This document shows, piece after piece, positions 17,668 through 25,515 of a stretch of 64,000 bases of DNA. The stretch comes from Leptospiraceae bacterium. GTDB taxonomy: Bacteria; Spirochaetota; Leptospiria; Leptospirales; Leptospiraceae. Position 1 is the first letter of the stretch, and each line of letters starts with the position of its first letter. Location: contig JADJSX010000024.1 of assembly GCA_016711485.1 (NCBI GenBank), positions 434,001 to 498,000 of the forward strand. The letters are read 5' to 3'. The position numbers were made by a program, and so were the translations under genes. Below the pieces are notes generated by a model that was given only the letters and a program-made list of their open reading frames with translations, did not search any database and was not told where the DNA came from.

Positions 17668-18072
17668 ATGGCAACAAATATTTTTTTAAATTTACCGGTA
17701 AAGGATTTGAACAAGTCAATCGAATTTTTTACAAAACTAGGTTACACTTTCAATCAACAATTTACAAGTCCAGAGGCGACTTGTATGATTGTAAGTGATA
17801 CAATATACGTAATGTTACTTGTAGAAAGTTATTTCAAAACTTTCACCACGAAAGAAATTGCAAATACAAAAACAACCGTTGAAGCAATACTCGTATTATC
17901 CGCTGAAAGCAAAGAGGCTGTTGATAAATTAGTGGATACAGCAATTTCTGCCGGTGCAGTTCAGACAAAAGATCCGCAAGATCATGGTTTTATGTACAGC
18001 AGAACATTTGAAGATTTAGACGGACATGTCTGGGAAATTTTCTGGATGAATCCCAATCACGTACACGGATAA
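17668..18072 (+). CDS. VOC (glyoxalase/bleomycin-resistance) family protein
   Basis: 134 residues with the beta-alpha-beta-beta-beta repeats of the VOC superfamily. Landmarks: NIFLNLPVKDLNKSIEFFTK, LGYTFNQQFTSPEATCMIVS and YSRTFEDLDGHVWEIFWMNP. The terminal GHVWEIFW with Glu is where many members bind metal. The extended, YyaH/lactoylglutathione-lyase-like subtype often neighbours AHSA1 and DHFR-like genes. AAAAAAGGAG upstream is a good ribosome-binding site. Substrate unknown. Confidence 0.9.
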   Translation: MATNIFLNLPVKDLNKSIEFFTKLGYTFNQQFTSPEATCMIVSDTIYVMLLVESYFKTFTTKEIANTKTTVEAILVLSAESKEAVDKLVDTAISAGAVQTKDPQDHGFMYSRTFEDLDGHVWEIFWMNPNHVHG

Positions 18073-18091
18073 CGCAAATAAAATATCGTAA

Positions 18092-18112
18092 GGACGGGTT
18101 TCAAACCTGTCC
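18092..18112. repeat. Intercistronic palindrome
   Basis: GGACGGGTTTCAAACCTGTCC is a near-perfect palindrome between the VOC and DHFR-like genes. A sister copy lies at 20412-20435 in the same island, in both cases just before a ribosome-binding site. It could form an mRNA hairpin that stabilises transcripts or tunes translation, or it may be a mobile REP-like unit. Confidence 0.65.
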
Positions 18113-18128
18113 TCTGAAGGAGAATACA

Positions 18129-18782
18129 ATGAGTAAAGTAAAAGTTTTATGTTTTAGTATATCGGCTGACGGTTATGGAGCAGGACCAAATCAAAGTTTG
18201 GAAAATCCATTAGGTGTAGGGGGAATGGGATTACACGAATGGGTTTTTCCAACCAAGTCTTTCCAAGAAATGCACGGTAATGGTGGAACAACAGGAAGTG
18301 TAGGGGTTGACAACGATTTTGCGATGAAAGGATTTGAAAATATTGGTTCTTGGATTCTTGGACGAAATATGTTTACTCCGTATCGTGGGGAATGGAGAGA
18401 AGATTGGAAAGGTTGGTGGGGAGATAATCCTCCATACCACTGCGACGTGTATGTTTTGAGTCATTATGCAAAACCTTCTCTTACGATGGAAGGCGGAACT
18501 ACATTTCATTTTATCACAGATGGAATTGAAGTAGCCTTACAGAAGGCAAAAGAATCTGCCAAAGGAAAAGATGTTCGAGTGGGCGGCGGAGTGGAAACAG
18601 TTCGTCAATATCTACAAAAACAACTAATTGATGAAATGCATTTAGCTGTATCACCTAACGTTCTTGGAAGAGGAGAAAATCTTTTTTTTGGAATAGATTT
18701 AGCATCTCTAGGATATAAAACAAAAGAGTATAAAATGTCGGACAAAGCAATGCATTTAATAATCACAAAGGATGGAAAATAA
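18129..18782 (+). CDS. Dihydrofolate-reductase-like (RibD C-terminal family) protein
   Basis: 217 residues, a longer family member. KVLCFSISADGYGAGPNQSL opens the protein, IGSWILGRNMFTPYRGEW marks the central helix-strand, DVYVLSHYAKPSLTMEGGTT the next strand, and VGGGVETVRQYLQKQLIDEM plus LAVSPNVLGRGENLF the nucleotide-side core. The family is NADPH-dependent in characterised cases; the substrate here is unknown. AAGGAG precedes the ATG. The following gene starts 1 base after its stop. Confidence 0.88.
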   Translation: MSKVKVLCFSISADGYGAGPNQSLENPLGVGGMGLHEWVFPTKSFQEMHGNGGTTGSVGVDNDFAMKGFENIGSWILGRNMFTPYRGEWREDWKGWWGDNPPYHCDVYVLSHYAKPSLTMEGGTTFHFITDGIEVALQKAKESAKGKDVRVGGGVETVRQYLQKQLIDEMHLAVSPNVLGRGENLFFGIDLASLGYKTKEYKMSDKAMHLIITKDGK

Positions 18783-18783
18783 A

Positions 18784-19296
18784 ATGGCAACAGCAAAGAA
18801 AAAAAAGACTCAGGCAAAACCAAAATCTAAGGAAGTGAAACTTAATTACGTAGTTTCCCCTTCGCATAGCATCACACCCTTTCTCATGTTCAATGCGAAC
18901 ACCGAAGAAGTGGCGAAATTCTATACATCGATCTTCAAAAAATCCAAAATTATAACGGCTAATCCGATGCAGGCGCAATTTATTTTGAACGGTCTAAAGT
19001 TTTCTGCTTATAATGGCGGACCTGAATTCAAGTTCAGTTGGGGTGTTTCCTTTATGATCAGTGTAGACACGCAAAAAGAGGTCGATTATTATTGGAACGC
19101 TCTTCTTGCTGACGGCGGCAAAGAAAGTATGTGCGGTTGGCTTCAGGACAAATACGGTATGTTTTGGCAAGTGACACCCAAAATTCTATTGGAACTTATC
19201 TCACATAAAGACCGTGCGAAAGCAGAACGTGCAACACAGGCAATGCTCAAAATGCAAAAAATTGATATTGCAAAACTAAAAGAAGCAGTCGGTTAA
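18784..19296 (+). CDS. PhnB/VOC-like protein (PF06983 type)
   Basis: About 170 residues. A basic Lys-rich N-terminal tail (ATAKKKKTQAKPKSKEVKL) precedes a PhnB-like VOC domain: ITPFLMFNANTEEVAKFYTS, then GLKFSAYNGGPEFKFSWGVS and WLQDKYGMFWQVTPKILLEL. This is the family annotated as 3-demethylubiquinone-9 3-methyltransferase-like, though most members have no demonstrated methyltransferase activity. The ATG at 18784 is preferred over one 12 bases earlier that overlaps the previous stop. It continues the island's operon. Confidence 0.87.
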   Translation: MATAKKKKTQAKPKSKEVKLNYVVSPSHSITPFLMFNANTEEVAKFYTSIFKKSKIITANPMQAQFILNGLKFSAYNGGPEFKFSWGVSFMISVDTQKEVDYYWNALLADGGKESMCGWLQDKYGMFWQVTPKILLELISHKDRAKAERATQAMLKMQKIDIAKLKEAVG

Positions 19297-19316
19297 AAAT
19301 AAGTAAGGATATAAAT

Positions 19317-19874
19317 ATGAGAAAAGTAATTTTCGGAATCAATATCACAGCAGACGGATATTGTAGTCATGAAGATGGAATTGCGGATGCAGAGTTGCAC
19401 AATTATTTTACTGAACTGTTGCGCAATACAGACGTTATTCTCTACGGTCGAAAAACGTATCAGCTCATGGTGCCTTATTGGCCTGATCTTGCAAAGAATC
19501 CATCGGAAGATGAGGCTAGCAATGATTTTGCGCGTGTATTTGACTCACTTGATTTATTAGTCTTCTCAACTACACTCAAGGAAGTATCTGGAAGTAAAAC
19601 CCGAATCGTTCAGGGAAACATTGCCGAAGAATTGATGGCTTTGAAAAATAAACATGGCAAAGACATTGCAGTAGGAAGTTTAAGTATAGCATCCCAATTG
19701 TCCGATCTGGGTTTGATTGATGAATACCATTTTGTGGTTCAACCAATCGTTGCAGGAAAAGGTCCGAGGTTATTTGAAACATTTCAATCTAAAAATAGCC
19801 TCAGGCTTGATCTCATCGGTACGAAACAATTTCAAACCGGTGTCATTGCTTTACATTACAAAAAACATACATAA
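19317..19874 (+). CDS. Dihydrofolate-reductase-like (RibD C-terminal family) protein
   Basis: 185 residues: MRKVIFGINITADGYCSHED, TDVILYGRKTYQLMVPYWPD, LDLLVFSTTLKEV, HGKDIAVGSLSIASQL and YHFVVQPIVAGKGPRLFE, the full set of family motifs. AAGGA lies before the ATG, which is 20 bases after the preceding stop. Sequence is diverged from the other two intact family members in the island, suggesting older paralogues or separate acquisitions. Substrate unknown. Confidence 0.9.
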   Translation: MRKVIFGINITADGYCSHEDGIADAELHNYFTELLRNTDVILYGRKTYQLMVPYWPDLAKNPSEDEASNDFARVFDSLDLLVFSTTLKEVSGSKTRIVQGNIAEELMALKNKHGKDIAVGSLSIASQLSDLGLIDEYHFVVQPIVAGKGPRLFETFQSKNSLRLDLIGTKQFQTGVIALHYKKHT

Positions 19875-19890
19875 ATTTAAAGGAAAAAAA

Positions 19891-20388
19891 ATGAATAATA
19901 CAACTAACGTTACAAAAGACCTCGAAGAAAAATCAATTTTAGTTTCGAGAGAATTTGCGGCTCCAATCGAAATTGTTTGGAATGCTTATACAGATAGTAA
20001 AATTTTAGACAAATGGTGGGGACCAAGTCCTTGGAGAGCGGAAACTAAATCTATGGATTTTCGAGTGGGTGGATTTTGGTTGTATGCAATGGTCGGACCG
20101 GAAAACGAAAAGCATTGGGGAAGGATGAATTATATTGCAATTGAGAAATATAAATTCATTGATTTGGAAGATGTGTTTTGTGATGAAAATGGAAATGTAA
20201 ATTCAGAATTGCCCAATTCCAAAGGCAGAAATTCCTTCACCAAAACCAGTAACGGCACAATAGTCGAATTCAAGTTGCAACTAACGTCAGAAGAACAATT
20301 AAAACAATTAGTGGAAATGGGATTTGAAGAAGGAATCAAAATTTGTTTTGAGCAGTTGAGTGAATTAATTGGTAAAGGGGAAATATGA
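19891..20388 (+). CDS. SRPBCC/AHSA1-domain protein
   Basis: 165 residues: ILVSREFAAPIEIVWNAYTD, LDKWWGPSPWRAETKSMDFR and VGGFWLYAMVGPENEKHWGR are AHSA1 landmarks, ending with GFEEGIKICFEQLSELI. The ATG at 19891 follows AAAGGA; a longer open frame upstream overlaps the preceding gene and is not used. Ligand unknown. It lies 16 bases after the DHFR-like gene and is followed by the second copy of the intercistronic palindrome. Confidence 0.9.
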   Translation: MNNTTNVTKDLEEKSILVSREFAAPIEIVWNAYTDSKILDKWWGPSPWRAETKSMDFRVGGFWLYAMVGPENEKHWGRMNYIAIEKYKFIDLEDVFCDENGNVNSELPNSKGRNSFTKTSNGTIVEFKLQLTSEEQLKQLVEMGFEEGIKICFEQLSELIGKGEI

Positions 20389-20411
20389 AATACCCCAACA
20401 GACAAGTCCGT

Positions 20412-20435
20412 AGGGACAGGTTTCAAACCTGCCCT
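20412..20435. repeat. Intercistronic palindrome, second copy
   Basis: AGGGACAGGTTTCAAACCTG followed by CCCT is a near-perfect palindrome sharing GGTTTCAAACCTG with 18092-18112. It sits about 15 bases before the ATG of the two-domain SRPBCC gene. No run of T follows, so it is not a typical terminator. Confidence 0.65.
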
Positions 20436-20449
20436 AAAACAGGGGAAGT

Positions 20450-21346
20450 ATGAACAATACAGAACAAGATATTATTTTAACACGAACATTCGATGCCACA
20501 ATCGATCAAGTCTGGAAAGCAATTACGGATAGAGAGCAAATGGGGAGATGGTATTTCGACTTAGCTGATTTCAAAGCAGAAGTAGGATTTCAATTTCAGT
20601 TTTCCGGTGGACCTAGTCCAGAGAGACAGTATTTACATCTCTGCGAAGTAACCGAAGTAATTCCAGAAAAGAAGCTAACATACAGTTGGCGCTATGATGG
20701 TTATGGAGGAATTTCTTTTGTCACGTTTGAGCTGACTGGAAATGGAAATACGACTCAGTTAAAATTCACTCACAAAGGAATAAATACATTTCCAATGGAT
20801 AATCCTGATTTGGCGATTGGAAATTTTATAGAAGGTTGGAATTTTATTATTCATACTTCCCTCAAAGACTACGTAGAGAACGTAGACAAAGAGATATTTT
20901 CCTCTCGCACCTTTAATGCACCGCGAGATTTAGTTTGGGAAGTTTGGACTAATCCAAATCATACTGCGCTATGGTGGGGACCGAAAGGATTTACCAATAC
21001 TATTTATGAGATGGATGTAAAAGTTGGTGGAATTTTTAAGTTTATGATGCATAGTCCAGATGGAATAGATTTTCCTAATATAATTTCCTATATCGAAGTA
21101 GTAAAACCAGAGCGGTTAGTTTACAACCATGGGAATTTTGAAAATCCTGAAATGTTTTTTGTGACAATAAAATTTCTTGAGGATAATGGCAAAACAAAGA
21201 TTACTATGCGAATGTTATTTAAGACAGCAGACGAACGAAAAGTTGTAGTAGAAAAGTATGGAGCTATAGAAGGACAAAAACAACATCTAGATAAACTGGA
21301 TGCGTATTTGACAAAAATGCAGGGTACAAAAGAATTAGAAAGATAA
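20450..21346 (+). CDS. Two-domain SRPBCC/AHSA1 protein
   Basis: 298 residues made of two tandem AHSA1 domains. Domain 1 (about 1-140): ILTRTFDATIDQVWKAITDR, then MGRWYFDLADFKAEVGFQFQ. Domain 2 (about 148-290): FSSRTFNAPRDLVWEVWTNP, then TALWWGPKGFTNTIYEMDVK and VGGIFKFMMHSPDG. Domain 2 is close to the first SRPBCC protein of the island (shared WWGPKGFTNT and VVKPERLVY), so it may have arisen by fusion of a duplicated copy. GGGGAAG precedes the ATG. Ligand unknown; the two cavities could form an internal dimer. Confidence 0.9.
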   Translation: MNNTEQDIILTRTFDATIDQVWKAITDREQMGRWYFDLADFKAEVGFQFQFSGGPSPERQYLHLCEVTEVIPEKKLTYSWRYDGYGGISFVTFELTGNGNTTQLKFTHKGINTFPMDNPDLAIGNFIEGWNFIIHTSLKDYVENVDKEIFSSRTFNAPRDLVWEVWTNPNHTALWWGPKGFTNTIYEMDVKVGGIFKFMMHSPDGIDFPNIISYIEVVKPERLVYNHGNFENPEMFFVTIKFLEDNGKTKITMRMLFKTADERKVVVEKYGAIEGQKQHLDKLDAYLTKMQGTKELER

Positions 21347-21348
21347 TT

Positions 21349-21580
21349 TTATTTATGCATACGAGTCTGGATGGATTTGTGGGCGGACCAAACGGAGAAA
21401 TGAATTTCTTTAATGGAAGAAAATTTGATCGATGAGTATTGGTTATTCGTAAATCCAATCTTACTCGGAAATGGGATTCCCTTATTTAAGAATATTAAAA
21501 CTATGACTAAACTAAAGCTAATGAGCACGCAGGCTTTTGATTCAAGTGTCATTGGCTCAAACTATTGTGTTGAAAAATAA
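21349..21580 (+). pseudogene. Dihydrofolate-reductase-like gene, internally deleted
   Basis: The first frame reads MHTSLDGFVGGPNGEMNF, the N-terminus of a RibD/DHFR-like protein, and stops after about 30 residues. A second frame then reads LIDEYWLFVNPILLGNGIPL followed by KLKLMSTQAFDSSVIGSNY and a stop at 21580, which is the family's C-terminus. The roughly 100 residues that normally separate these are missing. This is a deletion pseudogene at the end of the island, immediately after the two-domain SRPBCC gene. Confidence 0.8.
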
Positions 21581-21602
21581 TTAAAAAAGGAATTTAAAAA
21601 CT

Positions 21603-21768
21603 TACGTTAGGAAAGATTGCAAGTTAGGTGATAGTAAAGCTGATGAATATTAGTGAATTCTAATATTTATCAACAGCCTGCGGCAGCAAGCCCACCGCTA
21701 GGTGCGTCCCCTCCACTCCAGCACGAAAGTGCTGGCAGGCTACCGCCTAAGGTGAGTTTAGGAGAATA
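21603..21768. mobile_element. Possible degenerate miniature element, copy D
   Basis: Starts TTACGTTAGGAAAG, has AAAGCTGATGAAT in the position of AAAGCTAATGAAT of the other copies, then CAGCCTGCGGCAGC, and ends CCTAAGGTGAGTTTA, close to the CGTAAGGTGAGTTA terminus. A hairpin CCAGCACGAAAGTGCTGG lies inside. No ORF is preserved. Resemblance is partial, so the assignment is uncertain. Confidence 0.3.
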
Positions 21769-21772
21769 ATTT

Positions 21773-22150
21773 ATGAAAATAGCAGTGATTGTTGTAAGAA
21801 GTTTAATGGGGGCATTATTTCTATTTGCCTCAATAACATTTTTGTTTAAACTCATCACACCGCCAGAACAAACAGGTGCGATGAAAGTATTTAACGATGG
21901 ATTAGAGGCATCCGGTTACATTATGAACACGGTAAAGGTAATCGAATTGATTTGCGGTATTTTGTTTCTAGCAGGAAGATTTGTTCCTCTTGCAACGATT
22001 TTGATTTCCCCGATGATCGTGAATATCTTTTTCATTCATGTATTTTTAGCGCCTGAAGGTTTACCAGTTGCAATCTTTTTGGTTTTCGCAAACTCATTCT
22101 TAGCCTACAATCATAGAGAGAGCTACAAACCATTATTCGTAGCTAAGTAA
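21773..22150 (+). CDS. DoxX-like membrane protein
   Basis: 125 residues with four hydrophobic segments. AVIVVRSLMGALFLFASITF and VKVIELICGILFLAGRFVPL match the DoxX/DoxX-like family of small inner-membrane proteins. A Glu in the second segment (VIELICG) is typical. Some family members are linked to redox or thiosulfate metabolism; the role here is unknown. TTAGGAG precedes the ATG. It sits after the deletion pseudogene and may end the island's transcript, since a terminator hairpin follows about 75 bases later. Confidence 0.82.
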   Translation: MKIAVIVVRSLMGALFLFASITFLFKLITPPEQTGAMKVFNDGLEASGYIMNTVKVIELICGILFLAGRFVPLATILISPMIVNIFFIHVFLAPEGLPVAIFLVFANSFLAYNHRESYKPLFVAK

Positions 22151-22224
22151 AATGAACGATGTGACACCACGGAAAGCAACTCGTAAAGAGAAGACTGAGG
22201 AAGTTGTGGAATTAACTTAAAGTA

Positions 22225-22256
22225 AAATCAGCCTAGTCAATTAGGCTGATTTTTTG
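22225..22256 (+). terminator. Rho-independent terminator
   Basis: AATCAGCCTA, a 4-5-base loop, then TAGGCTGATT followed by a T run. It ends the forward-strand island transcript and faces the convergent DUF1772-like operon. Confidence 0.85.
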
Positions 22257-22334
22257 TAATTTATCTATCCTCACAGGTGATAATCGCCATTAGCCTCAGG
22301 TTGGTATAAAACCTCTAAATTTCCTTTGTAATTT

Positions 22335-22814
22335 TTATGATAATGATAGCACTTTTAGTGCAGCTAACCAACCGAGCAGTGTCAGAAGATTTCGAATATA
22401 ATTCAATCTCATCCATAAAACGACTAACGTATTCATTCTAACAGGTGAAAGTGTTTCTGAATTCATTAATTTAATTGCAGTCGGAATAAAAAAGAAAAAT
22501 GTCCCAAGTCTTTCAATAAAAATAATACTAGAAGAGACAATCCACCATATGTATCTAGGTTCACTCGTATTAAAGGCTAATACTAAGTTGGCAATTGTTA
22601 GTAAAGTCAGTGGAATGGTTGTTACGAATCCCCAGAACTTTCTTCCTGTATCTGTTTCGATCATGGATTTACGATTTACTTGATAACCATTGTCAGAAGA
22701 TTTAGTGAACCATTGTGGGAGGATAATTCTAGTTTCAAAAAGCCCGGCACCAAGAGTGATACCGAGATTAATCACGTATAACCACAGAATAATTTCAGAA
22801 AAAGAAATTTGCAT
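22335..22814 (-). CDS. Four-helix membrane protein, DUF1772-like
   Basis: 159 residues with about four membrane segments (IILWLYVINLGITLGAGLFE, FVTTIPLTLLTIANLVLAF, IWWIVSSSIIFIERLGTFFF, and a C-terminal LLTLLGWLAALKVL). The pattern resembles DUF1772/anthrone-oxygenase-like membrane proteins, but I am not certain of the family. It begins 4 bases after the upstream SRPBCC gene's stop, so the two form a small operon on the reverse strand, convergent with the island. Confidence 0.6.
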   Translation of the reverse strand: MQISFSEIILWLYVINLGITLGAGLFETRIILPQWFTKSSDNGYQVNRKSMIETDTGRKFWGFVTTIPLTLLTIANLVLAFNTSEPRYIWWIVSSSIIFIERLGTFFFFIPTAIKLMNSETLSPVRMNTLVVLWMRLNYIRNLLTLLGWLAALKVLSLS

Positions 22815-22818
22815 GTTT

Positions 22819-23361
22819 TTACTTTTCCAATAAAGACTTCAAGTTGTTTAAACTTTCATCCATATTAGATTGAATTTTCTTTTGATTCCCAAAACAAACA
22901 TTTACGATAAAACTAATCACTGTCATAGGAAATTGCATAGTATCCGACATTCCTAGAAGAACTTTGGTTTGGTCTTGATTTACAGATTCAGTTGTAACAT
23001 AAGAATTGAAGCGACCTTCGAATGGTTTTTTGAAACGAATTTCGGTGTCTAACCTTAGCCCTTCAACTATATTCAGAATTTCTTGTTCTGCAGTTCCTAC
23101 TTCTTCGTGGTTACTTTCCCAAGAAGAAATAAAGCCAACCATTCCATCAGTACCTTTAAATTCCTTTTTCATAGCTGGATCTTTCTTTGACCAAGCATTC
23201 CACTGTTCGTGGTTCTTTAAAAATTTCAAATAACCAAATACTTCTGCCTTTGGTTTATTGACTTTAATTTCACTTTCAAGTTTAAATTCCTTTGGTGCAA
23301 TAGCGGTTAATACTGATAATACCAAAAAGATTCCAACAATTATTCCTAAAATAATTTTCAT
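22819..23361 (-). CDS. SRPBCC-family protein with N-terminal membrane anchor
   Basis: 180 residues. An N-terminal membrane segment (IILGIIVGIFLVLSVLTAIA) precedes a polyketide-cyclase-type SRPBCC domain beginning ESEIKVNKPKAEVFGYLKFL, with EQWNAWSKKDPAMKKEFKGT and the C-terminal NMDESLNNLKSLLEK. Unlike the AHSA1 members in the island it is membrane-tethered. It is the first gene of a two-gene reverse-strand operon. Ligand unknown. Confidence 0.85.
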   Translation of the reverse strand: MKIILGIIVGIFLVLSVLTAIAPKEFKLESEIKVNKPKAEVFGYLKFLKNHEQWNAWSKKDPAMKKEFKGTDGMVGFISSWESNHEEVGTAEQEILNIVEGLRLDTEIRFKKPFEGRFNSYVTTESVNQDQTKVLLGMSDTMQFPMTVISFIVNVCFGNQKKIQSNMDESLNNLKSLLEK

Positions 23362-23427
23362 AATTTACCTTCATTTGTAATTTCATTTTTTCAAAATACT
23401 AAACACAATATAAGTTGTCAATGTAAT

Positions 23428-24657
23428 TTAAAATACTAAGTATGCTTGGTAAAGTCCTACAAGTCCACCGAGTAATGCCCCAAGGATAATAAGGGTTAGC
23501 TCATCTTCCTTAAATACAGAATGTAGTAACTCTTCAAATTCTGCTTTTGGTAACACAGAAAGTCTTTCCGCTATAGTTTTTTCAATTTGGAGCGTATCGG
23601 TAAGATAATCCTGAATTCGATTGGCAACATCGGGTAAAATCCAAATTAACTTCTCGGCAATTGTTTCCTTGATTTGGCGAATTTTTTCGGAACCCAAAAT
23701 AACTGGCATAAGCGGTGCTTTTTCCATCATTTTTTCATGGGTAAGTTTATATGCACGTTCGATGACTAATTTTATCAGTAAATCTCCCCCTTTCCCTGTA
23801 AAGATAAGACGAATTAGGTTTTCCGTATTTAAAACGTTATGTGCGACCACGTTTGCAAACTCGATTGAGACTGCATTTTGCCTCTTTAAAAATAGTCCTT
23901 GGTAAGTAATAAAGAAAAAGAACTTTTTTGGTTCGAGTGGTTTAAATATCATCTGGAGTGCAATCCAGTTGGTATAATAACCGACTACAACTCCCATAAT
24001 CGGCATTGTCCACCATTGTCCTAAAATATTGATAAATGCTAATTGTATTAAACCAATTAAAAATCCAAAATAGATTCCTGATACAATAATGAATTGAAAT
24101 TCAGGTCCTCCGCAACGTTGAAACATTTCAATTAGAATCGAAGTTTTTTTCCCGCTCAAAGATGTTTTTATTATTTCATCGAATTCTAGAACATTGTCTA
24201 ACTCGTCGCCAAACGATTTATATACTTCTATAATTTGTTTTGGAATTTCTTTTTTCACTTCCAATTCGAGAGATTTTTTAATATCCTCCGAGAGTAAACT
24301 CCAAAGAAGAGGATTCTCTGTTGCAATAATGTCTTTTATAATTTCTTTTGCTTTGATATCGATTAAGTCTTGGATTTGGTGATTGATTTCATTTGGATTT
24401 ACACGTTGAAATAATTCATGAGGTTTCACCAAACGTTCAGTTAGAATTTTAGCAATGAGGCTACTCATCTTTACAGCATGATTTGGTATAATTCCTTTCC
24501 ATCCTAACTTTCCAATACCCCAAAATTCCGCTGGATGAAATATCATTTTAACTGCAATGTAGTTTGTTATCCAACCTACAAATGCACAGGTGATTGGAAT
24601 GGAAATATACTTTACTATCTCAGGATTATTTTGAATTAACTCTTGTATCCACTGCAT
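23428..24657 (-). CDS. DUF445 family membrane protein
   Basis: 409 residues. Membrane segments lie near the N-terminus (ISIPITCAFVGWITNYIAVK), in the middle (FIIVSGIYFGFLIGLIQLAF, IMGVVVGYYTNWIALQMIF) and at the C-terminus (LIILGALLGGLVGLYQAYLV). The repeated GWITNYIAVKMIFHP / YYTNWIALQMIFKP motif is the hallmark of DUF445 (YheB-like). Long amphipathic helices separate the two halves. Function unknown. It stands alone, divergent from the DUF2721 gene. Confidence 0.88.
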   Translation of the reverse strand: MQWIQELIQNNPEIVKYISIPITCAFVGWITNYIAVKMIFHPAEFWGIGKLGWKGIIPNHAVKMSSLIAKILTERLVKPHELFQRVNPNEINHQIQDLIDIKAKEIIKDIIATENPLLWSLLSEDIKKSLELEVKKEIPKQIIEVYKSFGDELDNVLEFDEIIKTSLSGKKTSILIEMFQRCGGPEFQFIIVSGIYFGFLIGLIQLAFINILGQWWTMPIMGVVVGYYTNWIALQMIFKPLEPKKFFFFITYQGLFLKRQNAVSIEFANVVAHNVLNTENLIRLIFTGKGGDLLIKLVIERAYKLTHEKMMEKAPLMPVILGSEKIRQIKETIAEKLIWILPDVANRIQDYLTDTLQIEKTIAERLSVLPKAEFEELLHSVFKEDELTLIILGALLGGLVGLYQAYLVF

Positions 24658-24749
24658 AAGTTTCTACTCTACCTTCCGTAATCTCTTCAAAAAAGTTTTT
24701 TCGATTTTTTATGCAATCTTAATTTTATTTTCCTCCGAAATCTGTATTA

Positions 24750-25181
24750 ATGGAACTTACTTTAAATACTCCTTCTCTTTTATTCCCAGCGATCTCTCTT
24801 CTCATGCTTGCTTTTACAAATCGTTTTTTAAGCTTAGCAAAACTAATTCGTGATTTATATTCAATTTATGAAAAATCAAAAGAACAAAAAATATTTATCC
24901 AAATAAAATCTCTCCGTCTTAGGCTTACTCTAATTAAATACATGCAATTTTTTGGAATTTCGAGTTTACTGTTGTGCGTGGTCTGTATGTTTTTCCTATT
25001 CAATGGTGAAACGAAATTTGCCCGTTACATCTTTCAATCTAGTTTAGTTCTATTAATTATTTCACTTACTCTTTCGGTCTTAGAAGTTCAAATTTCTACA
25101 AACGCTTTATCTATAGAATTAAGTGATCTAGAGGAGGCAAAACATAGAAAAAATAGGGAAAACGATCTTAATTTGAAATAG
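24750..25181 (+). CDS. DUF2721 family membrane protein
   Basis: 143 residues, three membrane segments: LLFPAISLLMLAFTNRFLSL, then FFGISSLLLCVVCMFFLF and IFQSSLVLLIISLTLSVLE. The cytoplasmic loop after the first segment (AKLIRDLYSIYEKSKE) and the ending (ALSIELSDLEE) are typical of DUF2721. Function unknown. It has its own upstream region, divergent from the DUF445 gene 92 bases away. Confidence 0.85.
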   Translation: MELTLNTPSLLFPAISLLMLAFTNRFLSLAKLIRDLYSIYEKSKEQKIFIQIKSLRLRLTLIKYMQFFGISSLLLCVVCMFFLFNGETKFARYIFQSSLVLLIISLTLSVLEVQISTNALSIELSDLEEAKHRKNRENDLNLK

Positions 25182-25349
25182 TTTAACCAAACCAGAAGCC
25201 ATATTCAGTTTGATGCAAACAATCCCTTGTTTACTAAATTCATGATTGATTCAACTAAGAAAAATACTTCTGAAAATCGAAACATATTATACGTTTTAAA
25301 TTGAAAACATACGAAAAAAAGAACATCGCATCAATTAGAATTTGCATTT

Positions 25350-25371
25350 TAAATGTAATCTAAATGTAATC
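25350..25371. promoter_or_regulatory. Tandem 11-bp direct repeat, candidate PhoP/PhoB-type box
   Basis: TAAATGTAATC occurs twice back to back. On the reverse strand this reads TTACAT repeated every 11 bases, the spacing of Pho boxes and similar to the TT(A/T)ACA repeats bound by Bacillus PhoP. It lies about 145 bases upstream of a PstS-like gene. Only two units are visible and the assignment is by resemblance. Confidence 0.4.
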
Positions 25372-25515
25372 TAATTTATTTAAACTTAAATTTACGAAAT
25401 AATTTAGAGAAGAGTTCTAGAAAATTAGCAAATAGTAACTTCCTTTCACATTTGGGACGGAGGTATCTAAATTCTAAATCTTTCTAAAATTCTAATACTC
25501 TTAGGAGAATATTAA

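Noticed and set aside
22152..22220. 22-codon ORF after the DoxX gene (MNDVTPRKATRKEKTEEVVE)
   Set aside because: No ribosome-binding site and no recognisable domain; probably the residue of a lost gene before the terminator.
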